This document shows positions 16,840 through 25,627 of a DNA stretch of 64,000 bases, one piece after another (within the stretch, counting starts at the first letter, position 1; each line of letters begins with the position of its first letter). The DNA comes from Robiginitomaculum sp. (GTDB lineage: Bacteria; Pseudomonadota; Alphaproteobacteria; Caulobacterales; Maricaulaceae). The stretch is from NCBI GenBank assembly GCA_002733605.1, contig NVWK01000012.1, forward strand, positions 160,611 through 224,610, written 5' to 3'. The notes beneath the pieces are model-generated. The model worked only from the letters and a program-made list of their open reading frames with translations. It had not been told where the DNA came from and ran no database searches. Position numbers and translations under genes: made by a program.

Positions 16840-17988
16840 CTACCCGGGTAACTCGCCTAAATGTCCCATTTTCAGCCAATCTGAAACACTCAAAGGGTTC
16901 TCAACACTACCTCCAACTACATCAATTGTAGTTTCCGCATAATATTTCTCATCCATTTCAGCCATTGGTGGAATAAAACCATAAGATACTTCGTACTTCT
17001 TTACTGCTCTTAAAACCCCGACATTCCCGTCATAATTACAGGCAAACATTGTGCGGCTACGAACCTCTTTGCTTGGCATATCCAGTCCCAACAGCCTACA
17101 ATTCGGTCCAGAAAATGAGAACCCACAAAAGTACAGTTCCTTTGCAGTTCGTATAATCTCACGTGCTTTGTTCCGTTGTTTTTTAATCTGCTCGGGAACA
17201 TCTTCATTGACCACATGGATGCCTCCCGCCCAATCGCAGGAAACCTTTGCAGGTGATGGTTCCACATCTTTTAGGTCTCCACATTCTCCATGCACATGTA
17301 TAATATCAATGTAATCTCTATAATCTTTACCTACGAGTAGTTCAGTGTTTGAAAATTGTTTATCCAATACAAATTCCAAAATTTTATCATAATTGAAAGT
17401 TATGATTTGAATTTTATTTTCAGAGGAAACTGTTTTTTCATGTATACCCTGCCTGATAATATTAATGAGGAGGTGAATCCAGTTCCTTTCAGACTCCCCC
17501 CCTTTTCCAAATGAAAGCTGTCTCGCAGAAAAAGGATGGACTTCCCCACGGGTTTTGCCAAACCGGTAGCAAGACTTGAGAAACAAAGCAGCAATACATA
17601 CCTTTACCAATTCTGCGCAAGATGAATTTTCAACGATGAAATCATCGATTGTCTCACTTGTTTGTTCATTCAGGAGTGTAATTAGCCCATCAATTGCTCT
17701 GAGATCATCCTCCACCCCTTTGTCATTAAGTGCCCCTTGATCAGATAAATGTTTTGACGCGATAGCGCCGTGAAGTGGCATTTTGTAAAACCCGGACGCA
17801 TTAGTTGCCGCTCTTTTAAGCGGCCTCAATACGCCCCACATTTCTGTTTCATCCGAAGATAATGACTGTTTTTCAGCATTTAACTGTTTTGATATTTCAG
17901 TCATTAAACCGCCACCTAGAGACAGGCCAAATGGTGCGGATACACCGGCACCTAAAACTAAAACCGTATTCTTGTCTGTAATTGCCAT
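16840..17988 (-). CDS. SIR2-domain protein, possible NAD-hydrolysing defence protein
   Basis: A 382-residue SIR2-like protein. The Rossmann entry VLGAGVSAPFGLSLGGGL is at residues 11-28. TFNYD holds Asn199 and IHVHGECGD holds His233, matching the Asn/His pair needed for NAD cleavage in SIR2 defence proteins. LYFCGFSFSGPNCRLLGL (about residues 286-302) is the usual late NAD-pocket block. No TIR, STALD, Argonaute or other effector domain is visible, and no Cys4 zinc finger of true sirtuins. The gene is AT-rich (13 G+C of 60 at 17341-17400, against 37 of 60 in the neighbour at 18181-18240), suggesting transfer. Its ATG overlaps the GFA gene's TAA by one base (TAATG). Confidence 0.75.
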   Translation of the reverse strand: MAITDKNTVLVLGAGVSAPFGLSLGGGLMTEISKQLNAEKQSLSSDETEMWGVLRPLKRAATNASGFYKMPLHGAIASKHLSDQGALNDKGVEDDLRAIDGLITLLNEQTSETIDDFIVENSSCAELVKVCIAALFLKSCYRFGKTRGEVHPFSARQLSFGKGGESERNWIHLLINIIRQGIHEKTVSSENKIQIITFNYDKILEFVLDKQFSNTELLVGKDYRDYIDIIHVHGECGDLKDVEPSPAKVSCDWAGGIHVVNEDVPEQIKKQRNKAREIIRTAKELYFCGFSFSGPNCRLLGLDMPSKEVRSRTMFACNYDGNVGVLRAVKKYEVSYGFIPPMAEMDEKYYAETTIDVVGGSVENPLSVSDWLKMGHLGELPG

Positions 17989-18380
17989 TACGTTTCTAAT
18001 AACCCCTCAATATTCTTCTCCCAGTTCTGGCCGTCAAAGGGTTTGAACTTTATCGTCTCGAACTGGCTTTGATCTACGCAACGCAAATTGACGCTGATGC
18101 CTTCGGGGTGGGAACGAGGGTGGTAGAAGGATTTGGTGCCGCAGGTTTGGCAGAAGAGGTGATTGGCGGTTTTGGTGCCGAACCGGTAGGAGGTTTGGGC
18201 GCTTTCGCCGGTGAAGAGGCGGAAGTCTTTGGCCTCGACGATCAGGTGCTGATAGCCGGTTTTGGCGCACATGGAACAATTGCAGTCGGTAATGGTGACC
18301 GTCGCAGGTGCGGCAACCTCAAACGTGACAGCGCCGCAATGACAAGCGCCCTTGTGCCATATTTTTGTCGTCTCACTCAT
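17988..18380 (-). CDS. GFA/CENP-V-fold zinc protein
   Basis: A 130-residue protein of the GFA family (glutathione-dependent formaldehyde-activating enzyme-like, Mss4-like fold). The Cys ligands are visible: KGACHCGAVTFEV, DCNCSMCAKTGY and LFCQTCGTKSFY, giving seven Cys for two zinc sites. Family members may bind glutathione adducts, but many have no proven activity. The composition is normal for the chromosome. Its stop overlaps the start of the SIR2 gene by one base, so they share a transcript. It diverges from thiE. Confidence 0.88.
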   Translation of the reverse strand: MSETTKIWHKGACHCGAVTFEVAAPATVTITDCNCSMCAKTGYQHLIVEAKDFRLFTGESAQTSYRFGTKTANHLFCQTCGTKSFYHPRSHPEGISVNLRCVDQSQFETIKFKPFDGQNWEKNIEGLLET

Positions 18381-18433
18381 GATGGTTCCCTTTTCACTCT
18401 TCCTCTGGGCCTTAAATTCGCTATAAGCCCAAT

Positions 18434-19162
18434 ATGAGCAAATCCAAGAAGAAATCTAACAAAAAATCAGGCAAAAAGAAATCGCAATCCGGTGCCCATA
18501 CCCCTGCTCCGACCCCGTTTCAGCCCTGCCAGATTTATTTGCTGACACCACCACATATTCACGATGTAAATGCATTCGCACAAGAACTGGACGCCGTGTT
18601 GAACGCGGCCCCAATCGCCTGTTTACAAATTCGTTTAAAAGATACCCCAGAACAAGAGATCGTGGATATATCGGGCGTCCTCATCCCGATTTGTCATGCC
18701 CACGGGACCATGGTGTTGATCAATGACGATCCGAAAATCGCGGCACAAACGGGGGCAGACGGGGTGCATTTGGGGCAATCGGACATGGACATAAAGTTAG
18801 CCAAAGAGGTGCTTTCCCCTGATGCAGTGATCGGCGTAACATGCCATAACTCACGCGAACTGGCGTTCAAGGCCTGTTCAGACGGGGCGGATTATGTTGC
18901 GTTCGGGGCCTGTTTTGAAGGCACAACGAAACCGGACGCCGAACTGGCGGATTTGGAGATTTTTACATGGTGGCACGAAGCGATCGAAATACCTTGCGTC
19001 GCCATTGGCGGGGTCAGCCCCGACAATGCGCAGGCGGTCATCGCGGCGGGCGCGGATTTTATCGCGCTGTCATCGGGCGTTTGGGATCATGCGGATGGCC
19101 CCGTAGAGGCCGTCACACGTTTGCACGCCTTATGTGCACAGCACTCGCCTTTACTGCCCTAA
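18434..19162 (+). CDS. thiE: Thiamine phosphate synthase
   Basis: A 242-residue TIM-barrel enzyme joining HMP-PP and HET-P to give thiamine phosphate. LQIRLKD, LINDDPKIAAQTGADGVHLGQSD, VTCHNSRELA, GACFEGTTKP and AIGGVSPDN are the successive phosphate- and pyrophosphate-binding blocks. A 20-residue Lys/Ser-rich N-terminal tail (MSKSKKKSNKKSGKKKSQSG) is extra compared with the usual ThiE length of about 210. The last 31 bases overlap the Sel1 gene in another frame. Confidence 0.94.
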   Translation: MSKSKKKSNKKSGKKKSQSGAHTPAPTPFQPCQIYLLTPPHIHDVNAFAQELDAVLNAAPIACLQIRLKDTPEQEIVDISGVLIPICHAHGTMVLINDDPKIAAQTGADGVHLGQSDMDIKLAKEVLSPDAVIGVTCHNSRELAFKACSDGADYVAFGACFEGTTKPDAELADLEIFTWWHEAIEIPCVAIGGVSPDNAQAVIAAGADFIALSSGVWDHADGPVEAVTRLHALCAQHSPLLP

Positions 19163-20193
19163 ACACCCCCAACTTTACCCCCCTCGCCTTTGCCCAAATA
19201 GCATTATTCCCCCACGAGGAGACCGTAGCAGATGCGGGCTATGAGGCCGCGCTTAAAGCTTATCAGGACGGCGATCCTGCGAACGCACTTATTCATGGCA
19301 AGCTGTCGGGAGGGGGCGGAAATGTAGATGCACAAGTGTTGGTCGGCTATTTATTGATGCGCGAAGGCACCGGCTTTATGGACAAGGACGAGGCGGCAAT
19401 ATGGTTCTTAAAAGCAGCCAAGCTCGGGCAGGTGGACGCAATGGTGGCACTGAGCGAGTTGGCGCTCAACGCCCACGGAGGGCTCTCGCCTACGGACGCG
19501 GTGAAATGGCTGGAAATGGCATCTGCGAACGACCGCACAGATGCGATGCGCGCCTTGGCCGACATTTACATTCGCGGCAGAGGGATAACAAGAAACAGAG
19601 CCGAGGGCCGGGGCTGGCTAGTCAAAGCGGCCAATTACGGAGACCCGCTTGCCGAGCGCAAATTGGGGGATTTAGACATCGGGGTCGACCCGAAGAAAGC
19701 TTTAATCTGGTATGAGAGAGCGGCAGACCACGGGGACGCCGAGGCCGCCTATAGCGCCGCCATCATGTACGCCGAAAACTTCGAGATACCCCCGAGTGCC
19801 TCCAAGGCGGCCAAGCTTCTGTCACAAGCCGCAGAGGCCGGCATTGCGGCGGCACAAGCTGATTACGGATTAATCGTCTATCAGGGCAATGGTGTGCCGC
19901 GTTCGGCAGAAAAGGCAGCGCAATGGTTTAAGCGGGCGGCCTATGGCGGCGACCCTGAAGGCCGCTTCCTTTATGCGTTCACTTTGGCCAAAGGCGACGG
20001 CGTGGAAAAATCGTTTGAAGACGCCTATTACTGGTTGCTGCTGGCCGAGCAAGACAGCGGCGAGACCGGCATTGACGACTATGACCGCTCACGCACCGAG
20101 CTACAACAACGGCTCGAAGACAATGTTGATCCGGCAGTTTTAATGAAGGCGCGCAAACGGGCGACGTCGGACACATTGATGGGCACACCGTAA
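19132..20193 (+). CDS. Exported Sel1-repeat protein
   Basis: A 353-residue protein. The ATG at 19132 begins a signal-like leader (MCTALAFTALNTPNF, cut near AFAQ); the frame is open further upstream but only as overlap with thiE. The mature protein is a chain of Sel1-type TPR-like repeats: AAIWFLKAAKLGQVDAMVALSELAL, AVKWLEMASANDRTDAMRALADIYIRGRG, and further copies to AYYWLLLAEQD. Such solenoids scaffold protein-protein contacts in the envelope. Function is unknown. Translation is probably coupled to thiE by the overlap. Confidence 0.82.
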   Translation: MCTALAFTALNTPNFTPLAFAQIALFPHEETVADAGYEAALKAYQDGDPANALIHGKLSGGGGNVDAQVLVGYLLMREGTGFMDKDEAAIWFLKAAKLGQVDAMVALSELALNAHGGLSPTDAVKWLEMASANDRTDAMRALADIYIRGRGITRNRAEGRGWLVKAANYGDPLAERKLGDLDIGVDPKKALIWYERAADHGDAEAAYSAAIMYAENFEIPPSASKAAKLLSQAAEAGIAAAQADYGLIVYQGNGVPRSAEKAAQWFKRAAYGGDPEGRFLYAFTLAKGDGVEKSFEDAYYWLLLAEQDSGETGIDDYDRSRTELQQRLEDNVDPAVLMKARKRATSDTLMGTP

Positions 20194-20220
20194 TTTCGCA
20201 TTTTGCGTATAAACGTAAAC

Positions 20221-20613
20221 CTAGGCCCGGTGCCCGAGTAAATATCTCGCCACATCTGCCACGTCAAATATCAACGAAACGGCGATCGTGCAAAAGAGTA
20301 CTACCAGCCACTTCCCCGAAATGGTTTGGCGTACGTGCCAGTCTTGGCGGCGTTTCCAGAGATACACCATCAACGGCCCCCAAATCACCACATGCACGAT
20401 ACCAAGAATTTTCTCGAAACCCCAATATTGATAGGCCAGCATCATCAAAGGCATGACGATTAGCATAGACAGCAAAACCCACCGCGCTTCTTTGCGTACA
20501 AATGAAAACGGAATGGACAGCATGAGCATCAACCCCAGAAAATTCACCCAATATTGCACCCAAAGCGGGCCTTTTGCGATCTCGGCCATGAACCCATTCA
20601 TTAAATCCAACAT
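20221..20613 (-). CDS. Four-helix membrane protein, unknown
   Basis: A 130-residue hydrophobic protein. Predicted membrane spans lie near residues 18-36, 44-62, 68-86 and 100-120. Charged loops (VRKEAR, LWKRRQDWHVRQ) sit between them. A conserved-looking WGPLMVYLWKRR segment spans the third helix end. No family was recognised. It begins 9 bases after the AhpD-like gene on the same strand, so the two are probably one operon. Confidence 0.65.
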   Translation of the reverse strand: MLDLMNGFMAEIAKGPLWVQYWVNFLGLMLMLSIPFSFVRKEARWVLLSMLIVMPLMMLAYQYWGFEKILGIVHVVIWGPLMVYLWKRRQDWHVRQTISGKWLVVLFCTIAVSLIFDVADVARYLLGHRA

Positions 20614-20622
20614 ATAGTCCTC

Positions 20623-21183
20623 CTACTCAATTATACCCAGTTCACGGCCATAATCCATATATTTACGAGTCCGGCGCGCGACAAATTCATCTTGCGTAGG
20701 CGGGGACGCGGCATAGTCAAAGCTTACGCCTGTGCCCTCGATGATCCGGTTCATGAAATTGAACAATGCACAGACTTGCACGGCAATATAGAGCGCGTCT
20801 TCGCCCCAACCGGCGTCATAAACCGCCTGTGCATCTTCTGGGCCCAGTTTGCTGGGCAAAATCGCCAGTTTTTTTACGTAACGCAGGAGCGGTTTCATGG
20901 CGGGCTCAACAGGGGCGCTGTCCAAATCCTCCATCATGGCGTCAATCACGCTTTCCTCAATGCCGAATGCGCGTGCGTATATTTTATGGGCCCCAAAACA
21001 AAATGTGCAGGCGTTTAATCCCGACACATAAGTCGCGAGCAGTTCACGCTGGGAAATGCTGAGCGGGCCATCCGTGCGTAAAAGCGCGTCATGGTATTCC
21101 AGTAAGGGTCTGACTTGTTCTGGAAATGCCTGAAATACTGCTCCTAAATGCGGGTTTTCCCCTAAGCTTGGAAACAATGACAT
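20623..21183 (-). CDS. AhpD-like/carboxymuconolactone-decarboxylase-family peroxidase-related protein
   Basis: A 186-residue protein of the CMD/AhpD superfamily. The redox motif is CTFCFGAH, with Cys59, Cys62 and His66 after an acidic helix, as in AhpD alkyl-hydroperoxidase proteins. The following helices match the 'uncharacterized peroxidase-related enzyme' group. It probably acts in the cytoplasm as a thiol peroxidase or reductant, although the partner is not shown here. It precedes the small membrane-protein gene. Confidence 0.87.
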   Translation of the reverse strand: MSLFPSLGENPHLGAVFQAFPEQVRPLLEYHDALLRTDGPLSISQRELLATYVSGLNACTFCFGAHKIYARAFGIEESVIDAMMEDLDSAPVEPAMKPLLRYVKKLAILPSKLGPEDAQAVYDAGWGEDALYIAVQVCALFNFMNRIIEGTGVSFDYAASPPTQDEFVARRTRKYMDYGRELGIIE

Positions 21184-21375
21184 ATCTACCCCTATTTGTT
21201 TTTATCGTGTGGCGTGTTTTTTAGACTATGCCCGAGACTATGCCAATGCCCCGGTTTTTTCTAATCACATTTGTGTGGGTAGGCCCGTATTGTAAAATGC
21301 AGTTGCTCCTTGTGTCGCTTCTTGTTAAGAGCGCGGCACACTTCGTTATTTGACAGATTGAACACAGGAAACGCC

Positions 21376-21939
21376 ATGAAAATCAACGGCAATGAAATCC
21401 GTATTGGGAATATCATCCAGCATCAGAACGGCCTTTGGGTTGCGGTGCGTACCAATGCGGTTAAACCGGGTAAAGGCGGCGCGTTTAATCAGGTCGAACT
21501 TAAAAATCTGATTGACGGACGTAAGCTTAATGAGCGTTTTCGGGCCTCTGAAACGGTTGAAAAGGTTCGTTTAGATCAAAAACCACATACCTATCTGTAC
21601 GCAGAAGGCGATATGTTGGTGTTTATGAATTCTGAAAACTATGAGCAGATCAATCTGGAAGCCAGTTTTATCGGTGATAAAGCCGCGTTTCTCACCGACG
21701 GTATGGAGGTTCAACTTGAGTTCCATGAAGAGCGGGCGATCTCTGTCTCTATTCCTGAACAGGTTGTTCTCGAAATTACGGAAACCGAACCTGTTGTCAA
21801 AGGTCAAACTGCTGCCAATTCCTACAAACCCGCGATTTTGGAAAATGGTGTGCGCACCTCTGTGCCCCCCTTTGTCAATGTGGGTGAACGTATCCTTGTT
21901 ATGACCGAAGACGGGTCTTATGTGAAGAGAGCTGATTAA
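21376..21939 (+). CDS. efp: Elongation factor P
   Basis: A 187-residue EF-P. The ATG at 21376 has AGGAA 8 bases upstream; an in-frame start at 21310 adds non-family sequence. Domain I carries the modifiable Lys in [10 protein letters not shown], and the C-terminal OB domains end [22 protein letters not shown] enters the E site to rescue ribosomes stalled at polyproline. The S41 lipoprotein in this window, with its Pro run, is one plausible client. Its stop overlaps the suhB-like start (TAATG). Confidence 0.98.
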   Translation: MKINGNEIRIGNIIQHQNGLWVAVRTNAVKPGKGGAFNQVELKNLIDGRKLNERFRASETVEKVRLDQKPHTYLYAEGDMLVFMNSENYEQINLEASFIGDKAAFLTDGMEVQLEFHEERAISVSIPEQVVLEITETEPVVKGQTAANSYKPAILENGVRTSVPPFVNVGERILVMTEDGSYVKRAD

Positions 21940-22742
21940 TGCCAAATGCATCCCCCCTCGTATCCGTCATGATGGCGGCAGCGCGCAAAGGCGCGCGCGT
22001 CCTTGCCCGTGATTTCGGCGAAGTTGAAAACCTGCAAGTGTCGCGCAAAGGCCCTGCAGATTTCGTGACCGCATCGGACAGAATGGCCGAAGAAAAAATC
22101 TTTGAAAGCCTACGCCATGACCGTCCGGGCTATGGCTATTTGATGGAAGAGCGCGGCGAAGTTGGTGGCTCTGACAAAACCCACAGATTTATCATTGATC
22201 CGCTTGACGGCACATTGAACTTTATGCACGGCAACCCGCATTTTGCGATCTCGATTGGCGTTGAGCGCGAGGGCGTACTGCATGCAGGGGTGATTTATGA
22301 TCTGATGCGCGATGAAATGTTTTTTGCCGAAACCGGACACGGCGCGTTTTTACTGGATCCGCGCGGCGTCGAAAAACGCCTGCGCGTGCCCAATCGTTCC
22401 GTATTTGGTGAATGCGTTATTGCCACAGGCTCCCCATGGTTGGGCAAGCCGGGGCATGCGACCTTCCTCAAAGAATTACATAAGGTCATGGCCAGAGCCG
22501 CCGGTATTCGCCGTAACGGCTCTGCTGCGCTTGATTTGGCGTGGCTGGCGGCGGGTCGGCATGACGGGTTCTGGGAACGGGGCTTGAAGTCTTGGGATAT
22601 TGCGGCCGGAATTGTCATCGCCCGTGAAGCCGGTGCCCTTGTGCAAGAGCTTGACACAGGGGATGATAATCCGCTTGAAAGCGGCAATATAGTGTGTGCT
22701 GGTAAGGCATTGTTGCCGGAATTGCTCGAACACCTTACCTAG
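21939..22742 (+). CDS. suhB: Inositol monophosphatase family protein
   Basis: A 267-residue metal-dependent phosphatase. The Mg2+ motifs are present: LMEERGE (motif with catalytic Glu), IDPLDGTLNFMHGNPHFAISIG and the late SWDIAAGIVIAREAG. The family dephosphorylates inositol-1-phosphate and related sugar phosphates, and SuhB also acts in rRNA antitermination in E. coli. Its start overlaps the efp stop by one base, an association common in alphaproteobacteria. Confidence 0.93.
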   Translation: MPNASPLVSVMMAAARKGARVLARDFGEVENLQVSRKGPADFVTASDRMAEEKIFESLRHDRPGYGYLMEERGEVGGSDKTHRFIIDPLDGTLNFMHGNPHFAISIGVEREGVLHAGVIYDLMRDEMFFAETGHGAFLLDPRGVEKRLRVPNRSVFGECVIATGSPWLGKPGHATFLKELHKVMARAAGIRRNGSAALDLAWLAAGRHDGFWERGLKSWDIAAGIVIAREAGALVQELDTGDDNPLESGNIVCAGKALLPELLEHLT

Positions 22743-22746
22743 TCAT

Positions 22747-22780
22747 CAAATTACGGTTTAACCGAATTACGGTTTAGCCG
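22747..22780. repeat. Two-copy 16-bp tandem repeat
   Basis: AATTACGGTTTAACCG is followed directly by AATTACGGTTTAGCCG, differing by one base. The second copy contains the stop codon of the minus-strand TPR gene, so the first looks like a recent slippage duplicate of that gene's tail. Each copy holds a CGGTT/AACCG-type imperfect palindrome. Confidence 0.7.
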
Positions 22781-23256
22781 AAAATTTGTGCGTTATGTGT
22801 GATTGCAGGCGCATCAGAGGCTAATTTCTGTGCGGATGCAAAGTCGGCTGCGGCTTGCTCTTTATCACCGGAAAGCCAGTTTACAACGGCGCGGTTCGAG
22901 AAAGCCTGCCAGTTTTGCGGCGCAATCTTCAGAGCCGAATCGCAAGCTTCGCGGGCATCGTCATAGGCACCCTGTGCACCAAGGCCGGCACAAAGATTGC
23001 TATAGGCGACGGTCTTACGGGATTTTTTCAAACCTTCTTTAAGCGCGCGTTTGCTAAATACAACTGATTTGGCAAAGTTACCTTGTTCGAAAGCGCTCGC
23101 ACCTGAACGGATAGAACGGGTCGCATTGGACTGTACGCTGAACTGTGGCGTGGCTTCTGCCATATCAGCAGCAAAGGCCATGCCGGTAAATGTAGCGGTT
23201 AAAGCCGTAAAAGCGGCAATTTTAAGTAAGTTTTGTAGGGGGGGTAACGCGTTCAT
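22774..23256 (-). CDS. Exported small TPR protein
   Basis: A 160-residue protein. The ATG at 23256 has AGGAGA just upstream. The leader MNALPPLQNLLKIAAFTALT is cut near GMAFAAD. The mature part has two to three TPR units: SGASAFEQGNFAKSVVFSKRALKEG, AYSNLCAGLGAQGAYDDAREACDSALKIAPQNW and AFSNRAVVNWLSGDKEQAAADFASAQKL. The two Cys in the middle unit could pair. It diverges from the LysR gene, a common arrangement for a regulator and its target, but no target evidence exists. Confidence 0.78.
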   Translation of the reverse strand: MNALPPLQNLLKIAAFTALTATFTGMAFAADMAEATPQFSVQSNATRSIRSGASAFEQGNFAKSVVFSKRALKEGLKKSRKTVAYSNLCAGLGAQGAYDDAREACDSALKIAPQNWQAFSNRAVVNWLSGDKEQAAADFASAQKLASDAPAITHNAQIFG

Positions 23257-23311
23257 TGTCTTCTCCTGTGTTGAACACACTCTACATGGTGCTGTTCAAA
23301 AAAGAATGCAA

Positions 23312-23339
23312 TTGACATTTATTGTAGGAATGATATTCA
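23312..23339 (+). promoter_or_regulatory. Candidate promoter of the LysR-type gene, possibly leaderless
   Basis: TTGACA at 23312-23317 and TATTCA at 23334-23339 are 16 bases apart. A start site about 7 bases downstream would fall at the ATG at 23347. No Shine-Dalgarno sequence precedes that ATG, which is consistent with a leaderless message. Confidence 0.4.
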
Positions 23340-23346
23340 TTTTTGC

Positions 23347-24357
23347 ATGAACAATTGGTCAGATTATCCTATTTTCCTTGCTGTCGCCGAAACCGGAAGC
23401 TTAACAGCGGCCGGCGAACAATTGGGCATTAGCCAGCCCACTGTCGGGCGCCGTATAAAAACACTTGAGACCCAATTTGGTGCACCTTTGCTGACCAAAG
23501 AAGACGGGCGGCTGGCCCCGACGGAATTTGGCCACCTGGTACTGGATCATATAAAACGCATGGGCGTGGAAGCCGATGCGATTACGCGTTCCTCGGCCAC
23601 ACTTGAAGATTCACTCGCAGGCCCGATACTGATCGCAGCTTCGGAAGGCATTGGCGATTGGTGGTTGCCCTCGGTTATGCAGGAGTTTCGTCAACACCAC
23701 CCAGATGTGGTTATTGATATCAATGTGGATTTCCGGGCCGCCAATTTAGCCCAACGCGAAGCCGATATTGCGCTACGCTGGATGGGTCCGGGCACACAAA
23801 ACAGTCTGATTGGGCGTAAGGTGACCACGTGTGGATTCGGGTTATTTGCCTCTAAATCCTATGTGCAAAAACGTGGCCTGCCCACAAGTCCTGAAGACCT
23901 TCTCAATCATGACGTGGTACGCATGATGATTGGTAAAGAACATCTCTGGCCACTTAATAGCGATGGGGACCCTATCCCCGCCCCGTCTCCCACATTCCAA
24001 AGTAACAACCTGTTGGCCCACAATCATGCCATTCAGGCGGGGTACGGTATTGGTATGTTGGCCTATCCGGGTACGACCGAGGAACAAGACCTTGTGCGCA
24101 TATTGCCAGAATTGGAACGGGTTGAAGATTTATGGGTTGTCGCCCATGAAGATCTTAGGAAAAGTGCGCGTGTACGCACGGCTTTTGACTTTCTGATCGA
24201 TGCGCTACAAAAAGATCATGCCCATTTCCGGTCTGGAGCCCCTTCGGTGTTCGTACATATGCATAGCCCGCAGATCGAGAGCTGGAAATCCACCGTGGCC
24301 AAATCCGAGGTTGGGCCCGAACTTGAGCCAAAAAAACTTCATACATCCGTAGCTTGA
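23347..24357 (+). CDS. LysR-family transcriptional regulator
   Basis: A 336-residue LysR regulator. The winged helix-turn-helix occupies residues 1-60, with FLAVAETGSLTAAGEQLGISQPTVGRRIKTLE. The periplasmic-binding-protein-like effector domain follows (about residues 92-290), with the typical GPILIAASEGIGDWWLPSV opening. It belongs to the long-form group with a 40-residue C-terminal extension of unknown role. The co-inducer is unknown. It is divergent from the exported TPR gene across a 90-base intergenic region. Confidence 0.92.
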   Translation: MNNWSDYPIFLAVAETGSLTAAGEQLGISQPTVGRRIKTLETQFGAPLLTKEDGRLAPTEFGHLVLDHIKRMGVEADAITRSSATLEDSLAGPILIAASEGIGDWWLPSVMQEFRQHHPDVVIDINVDFRAANLAQREADIALRWMGPGTQNSLIGRKVTTCGFGLFASKSYVQKRGLPTSPEDLLNHDVVRMMIGKEHLWPLNSDGDPIPAPSPTFQSNNLLAHNHAIQAGYGIGMLAYPGTTEEQDLVRILPELERVEDLWVVAHEDLRKSARVRTAFDFLIDALQKDHAHFRSGAPSVFVHMHSPQIESWKSTVAKSEVGPELEPKKLHTSVA

Positions 24358-24440
24358 TTTTAAAAATTGCCTAGGCTATACAGCCCGTCTCTGCGGGGGA
24401 CCTCTAACGCTTTAACCCGTGGCAAACACAGGAAAAACCA

Positions 24441-24659
24441 ATGAAAAAAGACATTCACCCAGATTATCACATGATCAAAGTTGTGATGACAAACGGCACA
24501 GAATACCAAACCCGTTCTACATACGGCAAAGAAGGCGATACGCTGACTTTGGATATTGATGCAAGTTCCCATCCGGCATGGACAGGCGGCGGCGCGAAAC
24601 TTATGGATCGCGGCGGTCGTATTTCACGCTTCGAGAACAAATTCAAAGGCTTTGTATAA
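24441..24659 (+). CDS. rpmE: 50S ribosomal protein bL31
   Basis: A 72-residue bL31 opening [10 protein letters not shown] and closing [13 protein letters not shown]. The zinc-ligand Cys residues of the C+ form are absent, so this is the Cys-less type, which does not store zinc. It forms part of the 50S-30S bridge. A strong intrinsic terminator follows. Confidence 0.96.
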   Translation: MKKDIHPDYHMIKVVMTNGTEYQTRSTYGKEGDTLTLDIDASSHPAWTGGGAKLMDRGGRISRFENKFKGFV

Positions 24660-24690
24660 GCTTTTCGGGTTCGCCCTCATATTGAACAAG

Positions 24691-24728
24691 AAAAACCCGG
24701 TTTGGAGAAACTCCAAACCGGGTTTTTT
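24691..24728 (+). terminator. Intrinsic terminator of rpmE
   Basis: ACCCGGTTTGGAG and CTCCAAACCGGGT form a perfect 13-bp stem around a three-base AAA loop, flanked by A and T runs. The symmetry could also end transcripts from the opposite strand. Confidence 0.95.
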
Positions 24729-24778
24729 CATGGGGTTTAACTTTTATAATACCCTTTGTACGCTTTACCCTTCGCACC

Positions 24779-25336
24779 CTACCCTTGGGCACGGGCGAAT
24801 GCGACTTCAAGCCGGTTAATCTGATCGGCAACCGTGTTGCCGGCTTGCGCAGCGATTGAGCCATAAAGGCTCCGGTCAAGGCGGGAAATGCGCTCATAAA
24901 GAGCCTCTGATCGCGCAAGAAGATCAAGCAATATAGACGGCAAGCTTTTCGCATACTGGTTGAGCGGTTTATTTTCGCCATCATCCGCAGGCTCATACAC
25001 AAGGCGGTATTTCTCTGCGCGGGCTTCTGCACTGGTCATTTCACCCTCTTTTAAAGCCCGTTGTACAAGTAACCATGAGGCCACCTGCATCAAACGTGTC
25101 GTCAAGCGCATGCTCTGGCTTGCGTAGACAAGGGCATCATTTCTTTGCAATTGCTTACTATCCTGCCGGCCCGGGCCGTCCAGATAGGCCGCGGTTTCCT
25201 CAACCATACTCATGCCTTCACGAAATGTTTTTCCAAACAATTCCGATGCTGTAAACTCTAGCAACCGGGCTTCGGCTTGTGGGCCGAGCGTATCGATTGT
25301 GATTTGCGGAAAAGCGCGCTCTATAATATCCGTCAT
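24779..25336 (-). CDS. rcdA: RcdA-like cell-cycle adaptor (DUF1465)
   Basis: A 185-residue all-helical DUF1465 protein, the family of Caulobacter RcdA. Recognisable blocks are SELFGKTFREGMSMVEETAAYLDGPGR, ASQSMRLTTRLMQVASWLLVQRAL and the late LDRSLYG segment. In Caulobacter, RcdA is a middle-tier ClpXP adaptor that, with CpdR and PopA, delivers CtrA and other substrates for degradation. Whether it does so here is an inference. Its neighbour is a DUF1192 protein and the next gene on the other side is the TrcR regulator, a typical alphaproteobacterial cluster. Confidence 0.85.
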   Translation of the reverse strand: MTDIIERAFPQITIDTLGPQAEARLLEFTASELFGKTFREGMSMVEETAAYLDGPGRQDSKQLQRNDALVYASQSMRLTTRLMQVASWLLVQRALKEGEMTSAEARAEKYRLVYEPADDGENKPLNQYAKSLPSILLDLLARSEALYERISRLDRSLYGSIAAQAGNTVADQINRLEVAFARAQG

Positions 25337-25438
25337 CCCTAAACTCCATCTCGGTTGTGGGTTTCAACCTTATATCTGTGTCTCATATTAGCTTCATTAC
25401 GGGTCGCATTGCAAACACCACGCCAACTGCGTCCGTTT

Positions 25439-25627
25439 TCAAGAATTATTAAAAAAATTCTCGGCTACGGTTAATTCTTCGTTCTTTTTGTGAAGGGCTA
25501 TAGAGATGCGCTCGATCTCTGCGTTTAGGATATTTGTACGTTCTTGGAGTTGGTCGATAGAAATGCCGTACAAGTCTTCTCCCACAAGGAATGTTGTCCC
25601 TGCAGCTCTCAGCTCCTGCTCATCCAT
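25439..25627 (-). CDS. DUF1192 small protein
   Basis: A 62-residue protein. The ATG at 25627 has AGGGGG 8-13 bases upstream; a longer frame to 25735 is non-conserved. FLVGEDLYGISIDQLQERTNILNAEIERI matches DUF1192, whose members are short coiled-coil proteins found beside DUF1465. The C-terminal half is a predicted coiled coil ending VAENFFNNS. The function is unknown; the conserved location next to rcdA suggests a cell-cycle or envelope role. Confidence 0.82.
   Translation of the reverse strand: MDEQELRAAGTTFLVGEDLYGISIDQLQERTNILNAEIERISIALHKKNEELTVAENFFNNS

Noticed and set aside
16840..18380. Thoeris or Argonaute-associated defence system
   Set aside because: No TIR-domain, macro-domain, Argonaute or HerA gene is adjacent; only the SIR2-GFA pair is supported.
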